NCBI RefSeq assembly: GCF_041435355.1 | Contig: NZ_CP108442.1 | Coordinates: forward strand, 3,844,001 to 3,908,000 | Length of the DNA: 64,000 bases | Direction of reading: 5' to 3' | From: Streptomyces sp. NBC_01276 | GTDB taxonomy: Bacteria > Actinomycetota > Actinomycetes > Streptomycetales > Streptomycetaceae | Part shown: in pieces, positions 57,030 to 64,000 of the stretch | Position numbering within the stretch: position 1 is the stretch's first letter | Layout: every line of letters begins with the position of its first letter | Position numbers and translations under genes: made by a program | Notes under the pieces: model-generated | Databases searched by the model: none | Told to the model about the DNA's origin: nothing | Seen by the model: the letters and a program-made list of their open reading frames with translations, nothing else

Positions 57030-57374
57030 ATGAACCTCGGACCGCTTCCCTCGGTGGACGCCGCCTCGGTGCCGGCCGAAGGCTTTGTCCTGGACGTCCG
57101 TGAGGACGACGAATGGGCGGCCGGGCACGTCGAGGGTGCGCTGCACATCCCGATGAGCGACTTCGTCGCCCGCTTCGGCGAGCTGACCGAGGCCATCGAG
57201 GACGGCCGCCGGGTCCACGTGATGTGCCGGGTCGGCGGGCGCTCCGCGCAGGTGACCCAGTACCTGGTGCGCCAGGAGATCGACGCCGTGAACGTCGACG
57301 GCGGGATGCAGGCGTGGGACGGCGCGGGGCGCCCGATGGTGACGGACAGCGGGAACCCGGCCTTCGTGCTCTAG
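57030..57374 (+). CDS. single-domain rhodanese
   Basis: A 114-aa sulfurtransferase-like protein. The active-site loop Cys66 (HVMCRVGGRSA) and the CH2A-like LDVREDDEWAAGHVEGALHI are present. ATG 57030 follows GAGAGAAGG; a TAGGTT -10 lies at 56988-56993. The physiological donor and acceptor are unknown. It converges on the acyl-CoA dehydrogenase with only 4 bp between stops. Confidence 0.92.
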   Translation: MNLGPLPSVDAASVPAEGFVLDVREDDEWAAGHVEGALHIPMSDFVARFGELTEAIEDGRRVHVMCRVGGRSAQVTQYLVRQEIDAVNVDGGMQAWDGAGRPMVTDSGNPAFVL

Positions 57375-57378
57375 GCCG

Positions 57379-58521
57379 TCACGCGAGGGGGTGGGCGGCC
57401 AGCAGGTCGCCCAGTGCCTCCTCGTGCGCGGCGGCCGGGCCCAGCTGGAGCTCCAGCTGCTTGGCCCAGGCGTGGTAGCGGTGCAGTGCGTAGTCGGTGT
57501 CGGCGCCGAAGCCGCCGTGGAGGTGTTGCGCGGTCTGTACGACCCGGCGCACGCCCTCCGAGGCCCAGATCTTGGCGACGGCGACATCGCCGGAGGCGGG
57601 CAACGGGCCGCCCGCACCGTCGGTCGCCGCGTCCAGCCGCCAGGCGGCCTGCCAGAGGGTGACCTCCATGGCGCGCAGGTCGATGTAGCGGTCGGCGGCC
57701 TGGACCGCGACGGCCTGGAAGGTGGCGACCGGGAAGCCGAACTGTTCGCGCTTGCTCGTGTACCGGCCGGTCATGGCGAGCACGTTCTCGCCGAGTCCCA
57801 GGGCGAGGGCGCAGGTGCCGGTGGCCAGGATCCGGTGGAGCCGGTCCCAGGCTCCCGGGGCGTCGATCAGATGGGCGGCGGGGACCCGGACCCCGTCCAG
57901 GGTGAGTTCGGCGAGGCGTTCCCCACTGGTGGAGTACTGGTCGGCGAGCGTGAGCCCCTCGGTGACGCGCGGGACGAGCGCGAGGAGGGCCTCGCCGCCC
58001 CCGCCGTGGGCGGGTACCGCGATCCAGTCGGCGCTGTGGGCCCACGGGACGGAGGTCTGGACCCCGTCCAGGATCCATGTGCCGTCCTCGCGGCGGGCGG
58101 TGACGGCCAGTTCGGCAGGATCGTGGCCGGTGCGGCCGTGGGCGGCGACGGTCAGTACGAGCGAGCCGCGCCCGGCGTCGGCCAGCAGGGCGGCGGCCAG
58201 TTCGGGGCCGCCGTGGGCCTGGACGGCCATGGCCGTGGCGCAGTGCTCCAGCAGCGGAACCCGGGCCAGCACCCTGCCCGCCTCCCGCAGGACGAGGCAC
58301 AGGGCGATGACGTCCAGGCCGGCCCCCCCGTGTTCCTCGGCGAGGACGAGGCCCAGCAGGTCGGAGCCGGCCAGTTTGGCCCACAGGGGCCGGTCGAACT
58401 CCTCCGCGACGGCGCCCGGTGTGAGCGCGGGGCTGGGCACGCGGTCGGGGGCGACGTCCGCGAAGACGGCCTTCGCCGCCTCGACCGCGGCCTGCTGTTC
58501 CTCGGTGAAGGTGAAGTCCAC
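57379..58521 (-). CDS. acyl-CoA dehydrogenase family protein
   Basis: FAD enzyme of 380 aa oxidising an acyl-CoA, substrate unknown. VDFTFTEEQQAAVEAAKAVF is the N-terminal helix domain; the middle domain holds WILDGVQTSVPWAHSADWI; the C-terminal domain has RYTSKREQFGFPVATFQAVA and QHLHGGFGADTDYALHRYH. The usual catalytic Glu of canonical ACADs is not obvious, as in actinobacterial FadE26/27-type subunits that form heteromers, so a partner may be needed. GTG 58521 is 125 bp after paaE; a palindrome at 58570-58582 suggests its own control. Confidence 0.87.
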   Translation of the reverse strand: MDFTFTEEQQAAVEAAKAVFADVAPDRVPSPALTPGAVAEEFDRPLWAKLAGSDLLGLVLAEEHGGAGLDVIALCLVLREAGRVLARVPLLEHCATAMAVQAHGGPELAAALLADAGRGSLVLTVAAHGRTGHDPAELAVTARREDGTWILDGVQTSVPWAHSADWIAVPAHGGGGEALLALVPRVTEGLTLADQYSTSGERLAELTLDGVRVPAAHLIDAPGAWDRLHRILATGTCALALGLGENVLAMTGRYTSKREQFGFPVATFQAVAVQAADRYIDLRAMEVTLWQAAWRLDAATDGAGGPLPASGDVAVAKIWASEGVRRVVQTAQHLHGGFGADTDYALHRYHAWAKQLELQLGPAAAHEEALGDLLAAHPLA

Positions 58522-58569
58522 TGCCTGTCCTCCCGCGCGCACCGGATCCCGGTCGTGTCCGTTCAGATC

Positions 58570-58582
58570 TGACGGTGCGTCA
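58570..58582. promoter_or_regulatory. TGACG-N3-CGTCA palindrome upstream of the acyl-CoA dehydrogenase
   Basis: TGACGGTGCGTCA, with ATC on the left and AGAT on the right partly extending the symmetry. It lies 49-61 bp upstream of GTG 58521 and resembles a TetR-family operator for fatty-acyl genes. The regulator is not in the window. Confidence 0.5.
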
Positions 58583-58646
58583 AGATAGAACACGGCGTGG
58601 GAAAAACACAGCCCGGTGAGGGATCCGGAGGCGGGGGCGGGAAGGG

Positions 58647-59783
58647 TCAGCGGTCGAAGTCGATCTCCACTTCCTCGGAGACCGCGTGGGACTGGCAGGC
58701 CAGCACGAACCCGGCCTCGGTCTCCTCCTCCTCCAGCGCGAAGTTGCGGTCCATCCGCACCTCGCCCGTGACGAGGAACGCCCGGCAGGTGCCGCAGACC
58801 CCGCCCTTGCAGGCGTACGGGGCGTCCGCGCGGCCCCGCAGCACGGCGTCCAGCAGGGACTCGCCTTCCTGGACCGGCCAGGTGCCGGAGCGGCCGTCGA
58901 GCCGGGCGGTGACCCGGCCGTGGGCGGGCGCCGCGGTCGTCCGGGCCGGGACCGCCGGTGCGGTGTCCTCGACGTGGAAGACCTCCTCGTGTACCCGCGT
59001 CCGGGCGACGCCGAGGGCGCCCAGGGCCCGCTCCGCGCCCTCCACCAGTCCGTACGGCCCGCACAGGTACCAGCCGGTGACCTCGGAGACCGGCAGCAGC
59101 GCCGGCAGCAGGGACGTCAGCCGTTCCTCGTCGAGGCGGCCGGAGGGCAGACCGGCTTCCTGCTCCTCGCGGGAGAGCGCGGTGACCAGCTGGAAGCGGT
59201 CGGGGTACCGGTCCTTGAGGTCGGCGACCTCCTCCAGGAACATCGTCGACGCGGCCGTACGGTCGCCGCGCACCAGGCAGAAGCGGGCGTCGGGCCGGGC
59301 CGCCAGCAGGGTGGCGGCGATCGACAGGACCGGGGTGATGCCGCTGCCGCCGACGATCGCCGCGTAGTGCGCGCCGGCCGGGGCGCCGGCCGGGTCCAGG
59401 ATGAACCGTCCGGCCGGGACCATCACGTCCAGCACGTCCCCGGCGGCGATCTCCTTGTGCGCGAAGGTGGAGAACTCGCCGCCCTCCACCAGCCGCACGC
59501 CCACCCGCAGCACCTCCGGGCCCGGGCCGTCGGCGGCCGGGGCGGGGGAGCAGATCGAATAGGTGCGGCGGACCTCGGCGCCCTCGCCGGCGGTGCGGCG
59601 CAGCGTGAGGTGCTGGCCGGGAGCGTGCCGGTACTCGGCGCGCAGCTCCTCGGGGACGGACAGGGTCAGCGCCACCGAGTCGTCCGTCAGCCGGTCGACC
59701 GCGGCCACCGTCAGCGGGTGGAACGCGCCGTGGCGCGCGGGGCGCGCGCTGCCGGCGGACGCCGGGGGCACGGACACGGCCAT
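58647..59783 (-). CDS. paaE: phenylacetyl-CoA epoxidase reductase PaaE
   Basis: FAD and [2Fe-2S] electron-transfer subunit, 378 aa, passing NADPH electrons to the PaaABC oxygenase. The FAD-binding domain (APGQHLTLRR, RRTYSICSPAP) and NAD-binding domain (VGGSGITPVLSIAATLLA, WYLCGPYGLVE) come first. The plant-type ferredoxin domain at the C-terminus has CKGGVCGTC and the fourth Cys in VLACQS. It follows paaD with no gap. Confidence 0.95.
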   Translation of the reverse strand: MAVSVPPASAGSARPARHGAFHPLTVAAVDRLTDDSVALTLSVPEELRAEYRHAPGQHLTLRRTAGEGAEVRRTYSICSPAPAADGPGPEVLRVGVRLVEGGEFSTFAHKEIAAGDVLDVMVPAGRFILDPAGAPAGAHYAAIVGGSGITPVLSIAATLLAARPDARFCLVRGDRTAASTMFLEEVADLKDRYPDRFQLVTALSREEQEAGLPSGRLDEERLTSLLPALLPVSEVTGWYLCGPYGLVEGAERALGALGVARTRVHEEVFHVEDTAPAVPARTTAAPAHGRVTARLDGRSGTWPVQEGESLLDAVLRGRADAPYACKGGVCGTCRAFLVTGEVRMDRNFALEEEETEAGFVLACQSHAVSEEVEIDFDR

Positions 59784-60284
59784 CTACAGCTCCTTGAAGT
59801 GGTCGAACGGTTCGCGGCAGGCCACGCAGCGGCGCAGCGCCTTGCACGCGGTGGAGGAGAAGCGGCTGAGCAGCTCGGTGTCGGTGGATCCGCAGTTCGG
59901 GCAGCGGACCGACAGGGTGAGCGGCACCGCTCCGCCGGCCGAGTGCGGGCGGGGCGGTGCGATGCCGAACTCGGCCAGCTTGCGGCGGCCCTCGGCCGTG
60001 ATGTCGTCCGTCGACCAGGCGGGGGACAGGACGGTCGTCACGCGGACGTCGGGTATGCCGTGGCCGGTCAGGGCCCGCTCGATGTCGGCGGACATGGCCT
60101 CGATGGCCGGGCAGCCGGTGTAGGTGGGCGTGAGGGTGACCTCCACGTGCCCGTCCTCGTGCATCCGGACGCCGCGCATGACGCCCAGCTCGGCGAGGGT
60201 GAGCACCGGCAGCTCCGGATCGGGCACGGAGCCCGCCAGCTCGGCCAGCTCCGCCTCCAGACGGGTCTGCGCGGCGGCGGTCAC
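59784..60284 (-). CDS. paaD: phenylacetate pathway Fe-S assembly protein PaaD
   Basis: A 166-aa MIP18/SufT-like protein thought to mature the Fe-S cluster of PaaE. SVPDPELPVLTLAELGVMRG and LTPTYTGCPAIEAMSADIE are the family core; the C-terminal zinc ribbon CPNCGSTDTEL...CVACREPF distinguishes PaaD from generic DUF59 proteins. GTG 60284 overlaps the paaC stop by four bases; GTG 60287 is equally possible. Confidence 0.93.
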   Translation of the reverse strand: MTAAAQTRLEAELAELAGSVPDPELPVLTLAELGVMRGVRMHEDGHVEVTLTPTYTGCPAIEAMSADIERALTGHGIPDVRVTTVLSPAWSTDDITAEGRRKLAEFGIAPPRPHSAGGAVPLTLSVRCPNCGSTDTELLSRFSSTACKALRRCVACREPFDHFKEL

Positions 60285-61015
60285 CACGACGCCCCCGGGT
60301 GGCTGCGGTGCAGGTGCTGCATCTCCGCGAGCAGCCGCCCGAACGGTTCGGTGTGCAGGCCCTGCCGGCCCGCTCCGGCGGCCCAGGCGCCCGTACGGGG
60401 CCCGTCGGGCAGGGCCAGGCCGGCCCGGTCCAGTACGGAGCCCAGGGCGTCCAGCCAGCGGGTCTCCAGGGCGGCCGGGTCGACGTCCAGGCCGTCGACC
60501 GGCTGGAACATCTCCCCGGTGAACTTCCACAGGGCGTCCAGCGCGGCCCGCATCCGCGACCGGCTCTCCTCGGTGCCGTCGCCGAGGCGCAGCGTCCACT
60601 GCTCGGCGTGGTCCCGGTGGTAGGCGGTCTCCTTCACGGCCTTGGCCGCCAGCGGGGCGAACGGGCCGTTACCGGCGGCGAGCTCCGCGTAGAGCTCGTG
60701 CTGGTAGAGGGAGAAGTAGAGCTGCCGGGCGATGGTGTGGGCGAAGTCGCCGTTGGGCTGCTCGACCAGCTGGAGGTTGCGGAAGGACCGCTCCTCGCGC
60801 AGGAAGGCCAGCTCGTCCTCGTCGCCCGCCATGGACAGCAGGACGCGGGCCTGCCCGAGCAGGTCGAGCGCGATGTTGGCGAGCGCGACCTCCTCCTCCA
60901 GGACGGGGGCGTGGCCCGCCCACTCGCCGAGGCGGTGGGAGAGGATCAGCGCGTCGTCGCCGAGGGCCAGGACGGCCGCGGTGGCGGTGCTGTTCTCGGT
61001 GCCGGTGCTGCTCAC
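60281..61015 (-). CDS. paaC: phenylacetyl-CoA epoxidase subunit PaaC
   Basis: Structural ferritin-like partner of PaaA, 244 aa. LALGDDALILSHRLGEWAGH, ANIALDLLGQARVLLSMAGD and QLYFSLYQHELYAELAAGN are characteristic. It starts GTG 61015, overlapping the paaB stop by four bases. With PaaA it forms the oxygenase heterodimer. Confidence 0.95.
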   Translation of the reverse strand: MSSTGTENSTATAAVLALGDDALILSHRLGEWAGHAPVLEEEVALANIALDLLGQARVLLSMAGDEDELAFLREERSFRNLQLVEQPNGDFAHTIARQLYFSLYQHELYAELAAGNGPFAPLAAKAVKETAYHRDHAEQWTLRLGDGTEESRSRMRAALDALWKFTGEMFQPVDGLDVDPAALETRWLDALGSVLDRAGLALPDGPRTGAWAAGAGRQGLHTEPFGRLLAEMQHLHRSHPGASW

Positions 61016-61296
61016 AGGTGACGCACCCCCTCGGGGATCTCGTAGAAGGTGGGGTGCCGGTAGGGCTTGTCGGCGGACGGGTCGAAGAACGGGTCCCGCT
61101 CGTCCGGGGAGGAGGCGACTATCTCGGTGGAGGGCACGACCCAGATCGAGATGCCCTCGCCGCGCCGCGTGTAGAGGTCGCGGGCGTTGCGCAGGGCCAT
61201 CTCCGCGTCGGGGGCGTGCAGGCTGCCCGCGTGCGTGTGCGAGAGGCCGCGGCGCGAGCGCACGAACACCTCCCACAGGGGCCAGTTCTGCGTCAT
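61012..61296 (-). CDS. paaB: phenylacetyl-CoA epoxidase subunit PaaB
   Basis: A 94-aa bridging subunit: [20 protein letters not shown] and [20 protein letters not shown] match the family. Its ATG overlaps the paaA stop (ATGA). Confidence 0.95.
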   Translation of the reverse strand: MTQNWPLWEVFVRSRRGLSHTHAGSLHAPDAEMALRNARDLYTRRGEGISIWVVPSTEIVASSPDERDPFFDPSADKPYRHPTFYEIPEGVRHL

Positions 61297-62297
61297 GCCT
61301 GTACCTCTCGTCCGGTGCTGGTGTGCTTCTCGGCGTACGCGGCGGCCGCGTCGCGGACCCAGGCGCCTTCCTCGTGCGCCGTGCGCCGCTGGTTGATCCG
61401 CAGTTCGTTGCAGGGGCCGTTGCCCTTGAGGACGTCCCAGAACTCGGCCCAGTCGATGGCGCCGAAGTCGTGGTGGCCGCGCTCCTCGTTCCACTTGATG
61501 TCCGGGTCGGGCAGGGTCAGGCCCAGCGACTCGGCCTGGGGGACGGCGATGTCGACGAAGCGCTGGCGCAGCTCGTCGTTGGAGTGCCGCTTGATCCGCC
61601 AGGCCATCGACTGCGCCGAGTGCGCCGACTCGTCGTCCGGCGGGCCGAACATCATGAGCGAGGGCCACCACCAGCGGTCGACGGCGTCCTGGGCCATGGC
61701 GTGCTGGGCCTCTGTGCCCCGGGAGAGGGCGAGGAGCAGCTCGTACCCCTGGCGCTGGTGGAAGGACTCCTCCTTGCAGATCCGGACCATCGCGCGGGCG
61801 TAGGGGCCGTAGGAGCAGCGGCAGATCGGCACCTGGTTGGTGATCGCCGCGCCGTCCACGAGCCAGCCGATGGCGCCGACGTCCGCCCAGGTCAGGGTGG
61901 GGTAGTTGAAGATCGAGGAGTACTTCTGCTTGCCCGAGTGCAGCTTGTCGAGGAGCTCGTCGCGGCTGGTGCCGAGGGTTTCGGCGGCGCTGTAGAGGTA
62001 GAGGCCGTGGCCGGCCTCGTCCTGCACCTTGGCCATCAGGATCGCCTTGCGGCGCAGGGAGGGCGCGCGGGTGATCCAGTTGGCCTCGGGCTGCATGCCG
62101 ATGATCTCGGAGTGGGCGTGCTGGGCCATCTGGCGGACCAGCGAGGCGCGGTACTCGTCGGGCATCCAGTCGCGCGGTTCCACCCGCTCGTCCGCCGCCA
62201 CGGCGGCGTCGAAGGACGCCCGCAGCTGATCCGCGAGGTCCCCGGACCGCGCGTCCGCTGTGCTTGACGTGCCCGTTTCCGGGGTCACTGCGACCAT
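61293..62297 (-). CDS. paaA: phenylacetyl-CoA epoxidase catalytic subunit PaaA
   Basis: Di-iron oxygenase of 334 aa converting phenylacetyl-CoA to the ring-1,2-epoxide, the first ring-attack step of aerobic phenylacetate degradation. Iron-ligand helices include [19 protein letters not shown] and [20 protein letters not shown]. First gene of a tightly coupled paaABCDE operon with four-base overlaps between most members. ATG 62297 follows GGGGGCCGGG. A PaaR-type operator lies upstream. paaK and the PaaG/Z/J/H genes are not in the window. Confidence 0.97.
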   Translation of the reverse strand: MVAVTPETGTSSTADARSGDLADQLRASFDAAVAADERVEPRDWMPDEYRASLVRQMAQHAHSEIIGMQPEANWITRAPSLRRKAILMAKVQDEAGHGLYLYSAAETLGTSRDELLDKLHSGKQKYSSIFNYPTLTWADVGAIGWLVDGAAITNQVPICRCSYGPYARAMVRICKEESFHQRQGYELLLALSRGTEAQHAMAQDAVDRWWWPSLMMFGPPDDESAHSAQSMAWRIKRHSNDELRQRFVDIAVPQAESLGLTLPDPDIKWNEERGHHDFGAIDWAEFWDVLKGNGPCNELRINQRRTAHEEGAWVRDAAAAYAEKHTSTGREVQA

Positions 62298-62334
62298 CCC
62301 GGCCCCCTGTCAGAGTGTGCCGTCCGCCCGACCG

Positions 62335-62348
62335 ACCGATCGTTCGGT
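62335..62348. promoter_or_regulatory. PaaR-type operator
   Basis: ACCGATCGTTCGGT matches the ACCGNNCGNNCGGT core of the TetR-family PaaR operator reported in Corynebacterium. It is 38-51 bp upstream of paaA, where a repressor relieved by phenylacetyl-CoA would act. No paaR gene is in the window. Confidence 0.65.
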
Positions 62349-62432
62349 TCATCCGCTTCAATGGTGAGACGGCGGCCCGTAGGGTGTCAACCTCTGTGGG
62401 CAACCCTGTGGACGCCGGATGATCGGGGCGGG

Positions 62433-63107
62433 ATGGATTCGAACGAGCACGAGCCCGTGGAAGAAGCCCCTCCGGAGCCGCGGAAGGCGCCGCCCCGGGC
62501 GCCCGGGATCACCGGGCTGTCCGCCCCGTACCGCGTCCTCGCGGCCTTCGCCCTCGCGGCCGTGGCCGTCGCCGCCTGCACCCATCTGGCGCTCGTTTTC
62601 CTGCACGTCGCCCCGTCCAACACGGTCAGCAAGCGGAACGCGGCGCTGATCGACGGCTGGATCTACCCCGAGTTCGAACAGAACTGGAAGCTCTTCGCGC
62701 CCAACCCCCTCCAGCAGAACATCGCCGTCGAGGTCCGCGCCCAGGTCCGCACCGGGGGCGGCGAGCTCGTCACCAGCGGCTGGCGCGACCTGTCCGCCGA
62801 GGACGGCGCCGCCATCCGGCACAATCCGCTGCCGAGCCACACCGAGCAGAACGAGCTCCGCCGGGCCTGGGACTTCTTCACCGGCTCCCACGACGACGAC
62901 AACAAGCCGACCGGCGAGCGCGGCGCGCTCTCCGAGGAGTACCTGCGGCGCATCGCGCTGGAGCGGCTCGTCCCCGTCTACCGCGAGGGCCGGATCCTGC
63001 GCGTCCAGCTGCGCTCGGCGACGCGGTCCGTACCCGCGCCGAGCTGGAGCGACGAGAAGACCGACACCCAGACGTACTACCGGGAGCTGCCGTGGTGGAC
63101 CGTGTGA
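62433..63107 (+). CDS. DUF5819 family membrane protein
   Basis: A 224-aa single-pass protein. After a Pro-rich cytoplasmic start comes a membrane helix (VLAAFALAAVAVAACTHLAL) and an exported domain with the family motif WIYPEFEQNWKLFAPNPLQQ and a C-terminal Tyr/Trp-rich end (TYYRELPWWTV). It is translationally coupled to the HTTM gene; the two families co-occur. Function unknown. ATG 62433 gives MDSNEHEPVEEAPPEP; the longer frame from 62361 would overlap the paaA promoter region. Confidence 0.85.
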   Translation: MDSNEHEPVEEAPPEPRKAPPRAPGITGLSAPYRVLAAFALAAVAVAACTHLALVFLHVAPSNTVSKRNAALIDGWIYPEFEQNWKLFAPNPLQQNIAVEVRAQVRTGGGELVTSGWRDLSAEDGAAIRHNPLPSHTEQNELRRAWDFFTGSHDDDNKPTGERGALSEEYLRRIALERLVPVYREGRILRVQLRSATRSVPAPSWSDEKTDTQTYYRELPWWTV

Positions 63108-64000
63108 GACGGGCGCTCGCGAAGGTCACCGGGGAGGCGCTGGGGCCCTACCAGAGCGCCGTGGTCCGCATCGGATTCGCCGGGACCTGGCTGCTCTTCC
63201 TCCTGTGCGAGTTCCCCGACCGGCACCAGCTCTACGGCCCCGACGGGCCGTGGAGCTGGCGGCTGGCGGAGCGGCTGGTGGCCTCCAACCACGCCTTCAC
63301 CGTGCTGCTGTGGTCGCGCTCCACCCTCTGGTTCGAGCTCGTCTACGCCGTCGCCGTGCTCGCGAGCGCGCTGCTGCTGCTGGGCTGGCGGACCCGGGCG
63401 ACGTCCGTCGTCTTCATGGTCGGCGTGCTCTCGCTGCAGAACCGCAGCGTGTTCATGGGCGACGGCGGGGACAACGTCATCCACCTCATGGCCGTCTACC
63501 TGGTCCTGACGCGCTGCGCGCGGGTGTGGTCGCTCGACGCGCGGCGGGCCCGTCTGCGGGGCTCGGCCTCGGCCGGAGCGGCGGGGCCGGTGCTCTGGGG
63601 GGTGCTGGGCGCGGTCCTCGCGTACGGGGCGGCGACCGGGCGCCTGGGCGGCGGCTGGCTCGCGGCCTTCGCGGCGCTGTGGGCGGGACCGGCACTGTGG
63701 TGGGTGGCCGACCGGCACGAGCGGTCGGGAGAACGCCCGGGAGGGGCGGGCGGTGAGGGGGCCGGGGAAGCGCCCGGCGAGGATGCCGGTGCGGCGCCCG
63801 GCCGGGCGCCCGGCCGGGGTGCCGGGGAGCGGGCCGTGCGGCGGGCCGGCGAGGGGCGGGCCTTCCTCGACGTGCTGGCGAACCTGCTGCACAACGCCGG
63901 AATGCTGGTCATCATGGCCGAGGTGTGCCTGATCTACGCGACGGCCGGCTGGTACAAGATCCAGGGCTCGCGGTGGCAGGACGGGACCGCGCTGTACTAC
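63104..64000 (+). CDS. HTTM-domain membrane protein, partial
   Basis: Incomplete at the right edge (299 codons present). It has the HTTM domain, a multi-helix membrane fold related to vitamin K-dependent gamma-carboxylase: VVRIGFAGTWLLFLLCEFPD, FMGDGGDNVIHLMAVYLVLT and, after a variable Gly/Ala/Glu-rich loop, ANLLHNAGMLVIMAEVCLIY followed by AGWYKIQGSRWQDGTAL. GTG 63104 overlaps the DUF5819 stop; GTG 63095 is an alternative. The catalytic activity in bacteria is not established. Confidence 0.85.
   Translation, partial: MRRALAKVTGEALGPYQSAVVRIGFAGTWLLFLLCEFPDRHQLYGPDGPWSWRLAERLVASNHAFTVLLWSRSTLWFELVYAVAVLASALLLLGWRTRATSVVFMVGVLSLQNRSVFMGDGGDNVIHLMAVYLVLTRCARVWSLDARRARLRGSASAGAAGPVLWGVLGAVLAYGAATGRLGGGWLAAFAALWAGPALWWVADRHERSGERPGGAGGEGAGEAPGEDAGAAPGRAPGRGAGERAVRRAGEGRAFLDVLANLLHNAGMLVIMAEVCLIYATAGWYKIQGSRWQDGTALYY

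Noticed and set aside
57379..57396. rhodanese and acyl-CoA dehydrogenase as a toxin-antitoxin-like tight pair
   Set aside because: They are convergent with 4 bp between stops, which only reflects compact packing; both are full-length enzymes.

Overview
This is a high-GC actinobacterial chromosome segment and almost certainly a Streptomyces. The gene order around dnaA-dnaN, the GTTTCACGTGAAAC parS sites, TTGTCCACA-type DnaA boxes, the frequent GTG/TTG starts and four-base GTGA/ATGA stop/start overlaps, and the sortase E, CrgA and PknB/FhaA clusters all fit that genus. It is the core replication-origin region. No prophage, insertion sequence, CRISPR array or integrase was seen.

Layout. 1-10.2 kb: a partial CCA-adding enzyme, divergent from a run of envelope and redox genes: DUF6049 membrane protein, lipid II flippase MurJ, a membrane pseudokinase, SigM, its anti-sigma factor RsmA, then thioredoxin reductase and thioredoxin behind a SigR-type promoter. 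10.2-16.7 kb, minus strand: GNAT, parB, parA, rsmG, khpB/jag, yidC, yidD, rnpA, rpmH. 16.7-28.9 kb, plus strand: dnaA, oriC (18.9-19.7 kb), dnaN, gnd, recF, dciA-like DUF721, gyrB, gyrA, DUF3566. 29.6-37 kb: tRNA-Ile(GAT), DLW-39 micropeptide, a secreted membrane-anchored protein converging on a tail-anchored Ser/Thr kinase, an XRE regulator, tRNA-Ala(TGC), a divergent MFS exporter/MarR pair, a LysM protein and a DUF5324 protein. 37-43.4 kb: cyclophilin, rhomboid, crgA, DUF881, three sortase-family genes, a tiny membrane protein and a PabA/TrpG-type amidotransferase. 43.4-51.5 kb, minus strand: the growth and division signalling operon fhaA-fhaB-pstP-ftsW/rodA-pbpA-pknB. 51.7-57.4 kb: tRNA-Leu(CAG), a two-component system with an unusual sensor, DUF2252, a parS-like tandem array, a J-domain protein and a rhodanese. 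57.4-62.3 kb, minus strand: paaABCDE (phenylacetyl-CoA epoxidase) plus an acyl-CoA dehydrogenase. 62.4-64 kb: a DUF5819/HTTM membrane pair, the latter cut by the window end.

How the parts work together. Replication initiation (DnaA, oriC, DnaN, RecF, DciA, gyrase) sits beside segregation (ParA, ParB, parS). The parS sites are placed inside coding sequences (rsmA, parB, parA), in the trxA terminator and in promoter leaders. DnaA boxes also lie outside oriC: in the dnaA promoter, in the parA leader, in gnd, and as a symmetric cluster between the convergent rhomboid and crgA genes. Peptidoglycan synthesis links the two ends of the window: in mycobacteria FhaA binds the pseudokinase part of MurJ, and here MurJ, a separate pseudokinase, FhaA and PknB are all present as separate genes.

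Most genes here are conserved Streptomyces core genes. The less ordinary signals are the degenerate parS array, the parS-containing terminator hairpin, the off-origin DnaA-box clusters, a G-quadruplex motif upstream of gyrB, and the sensor kinase with a C-terminal membrane segment and exported domain. Coordinates and starts were judged by eye from frame, ribosome-binding sites and remembered homologues. No database search was run.
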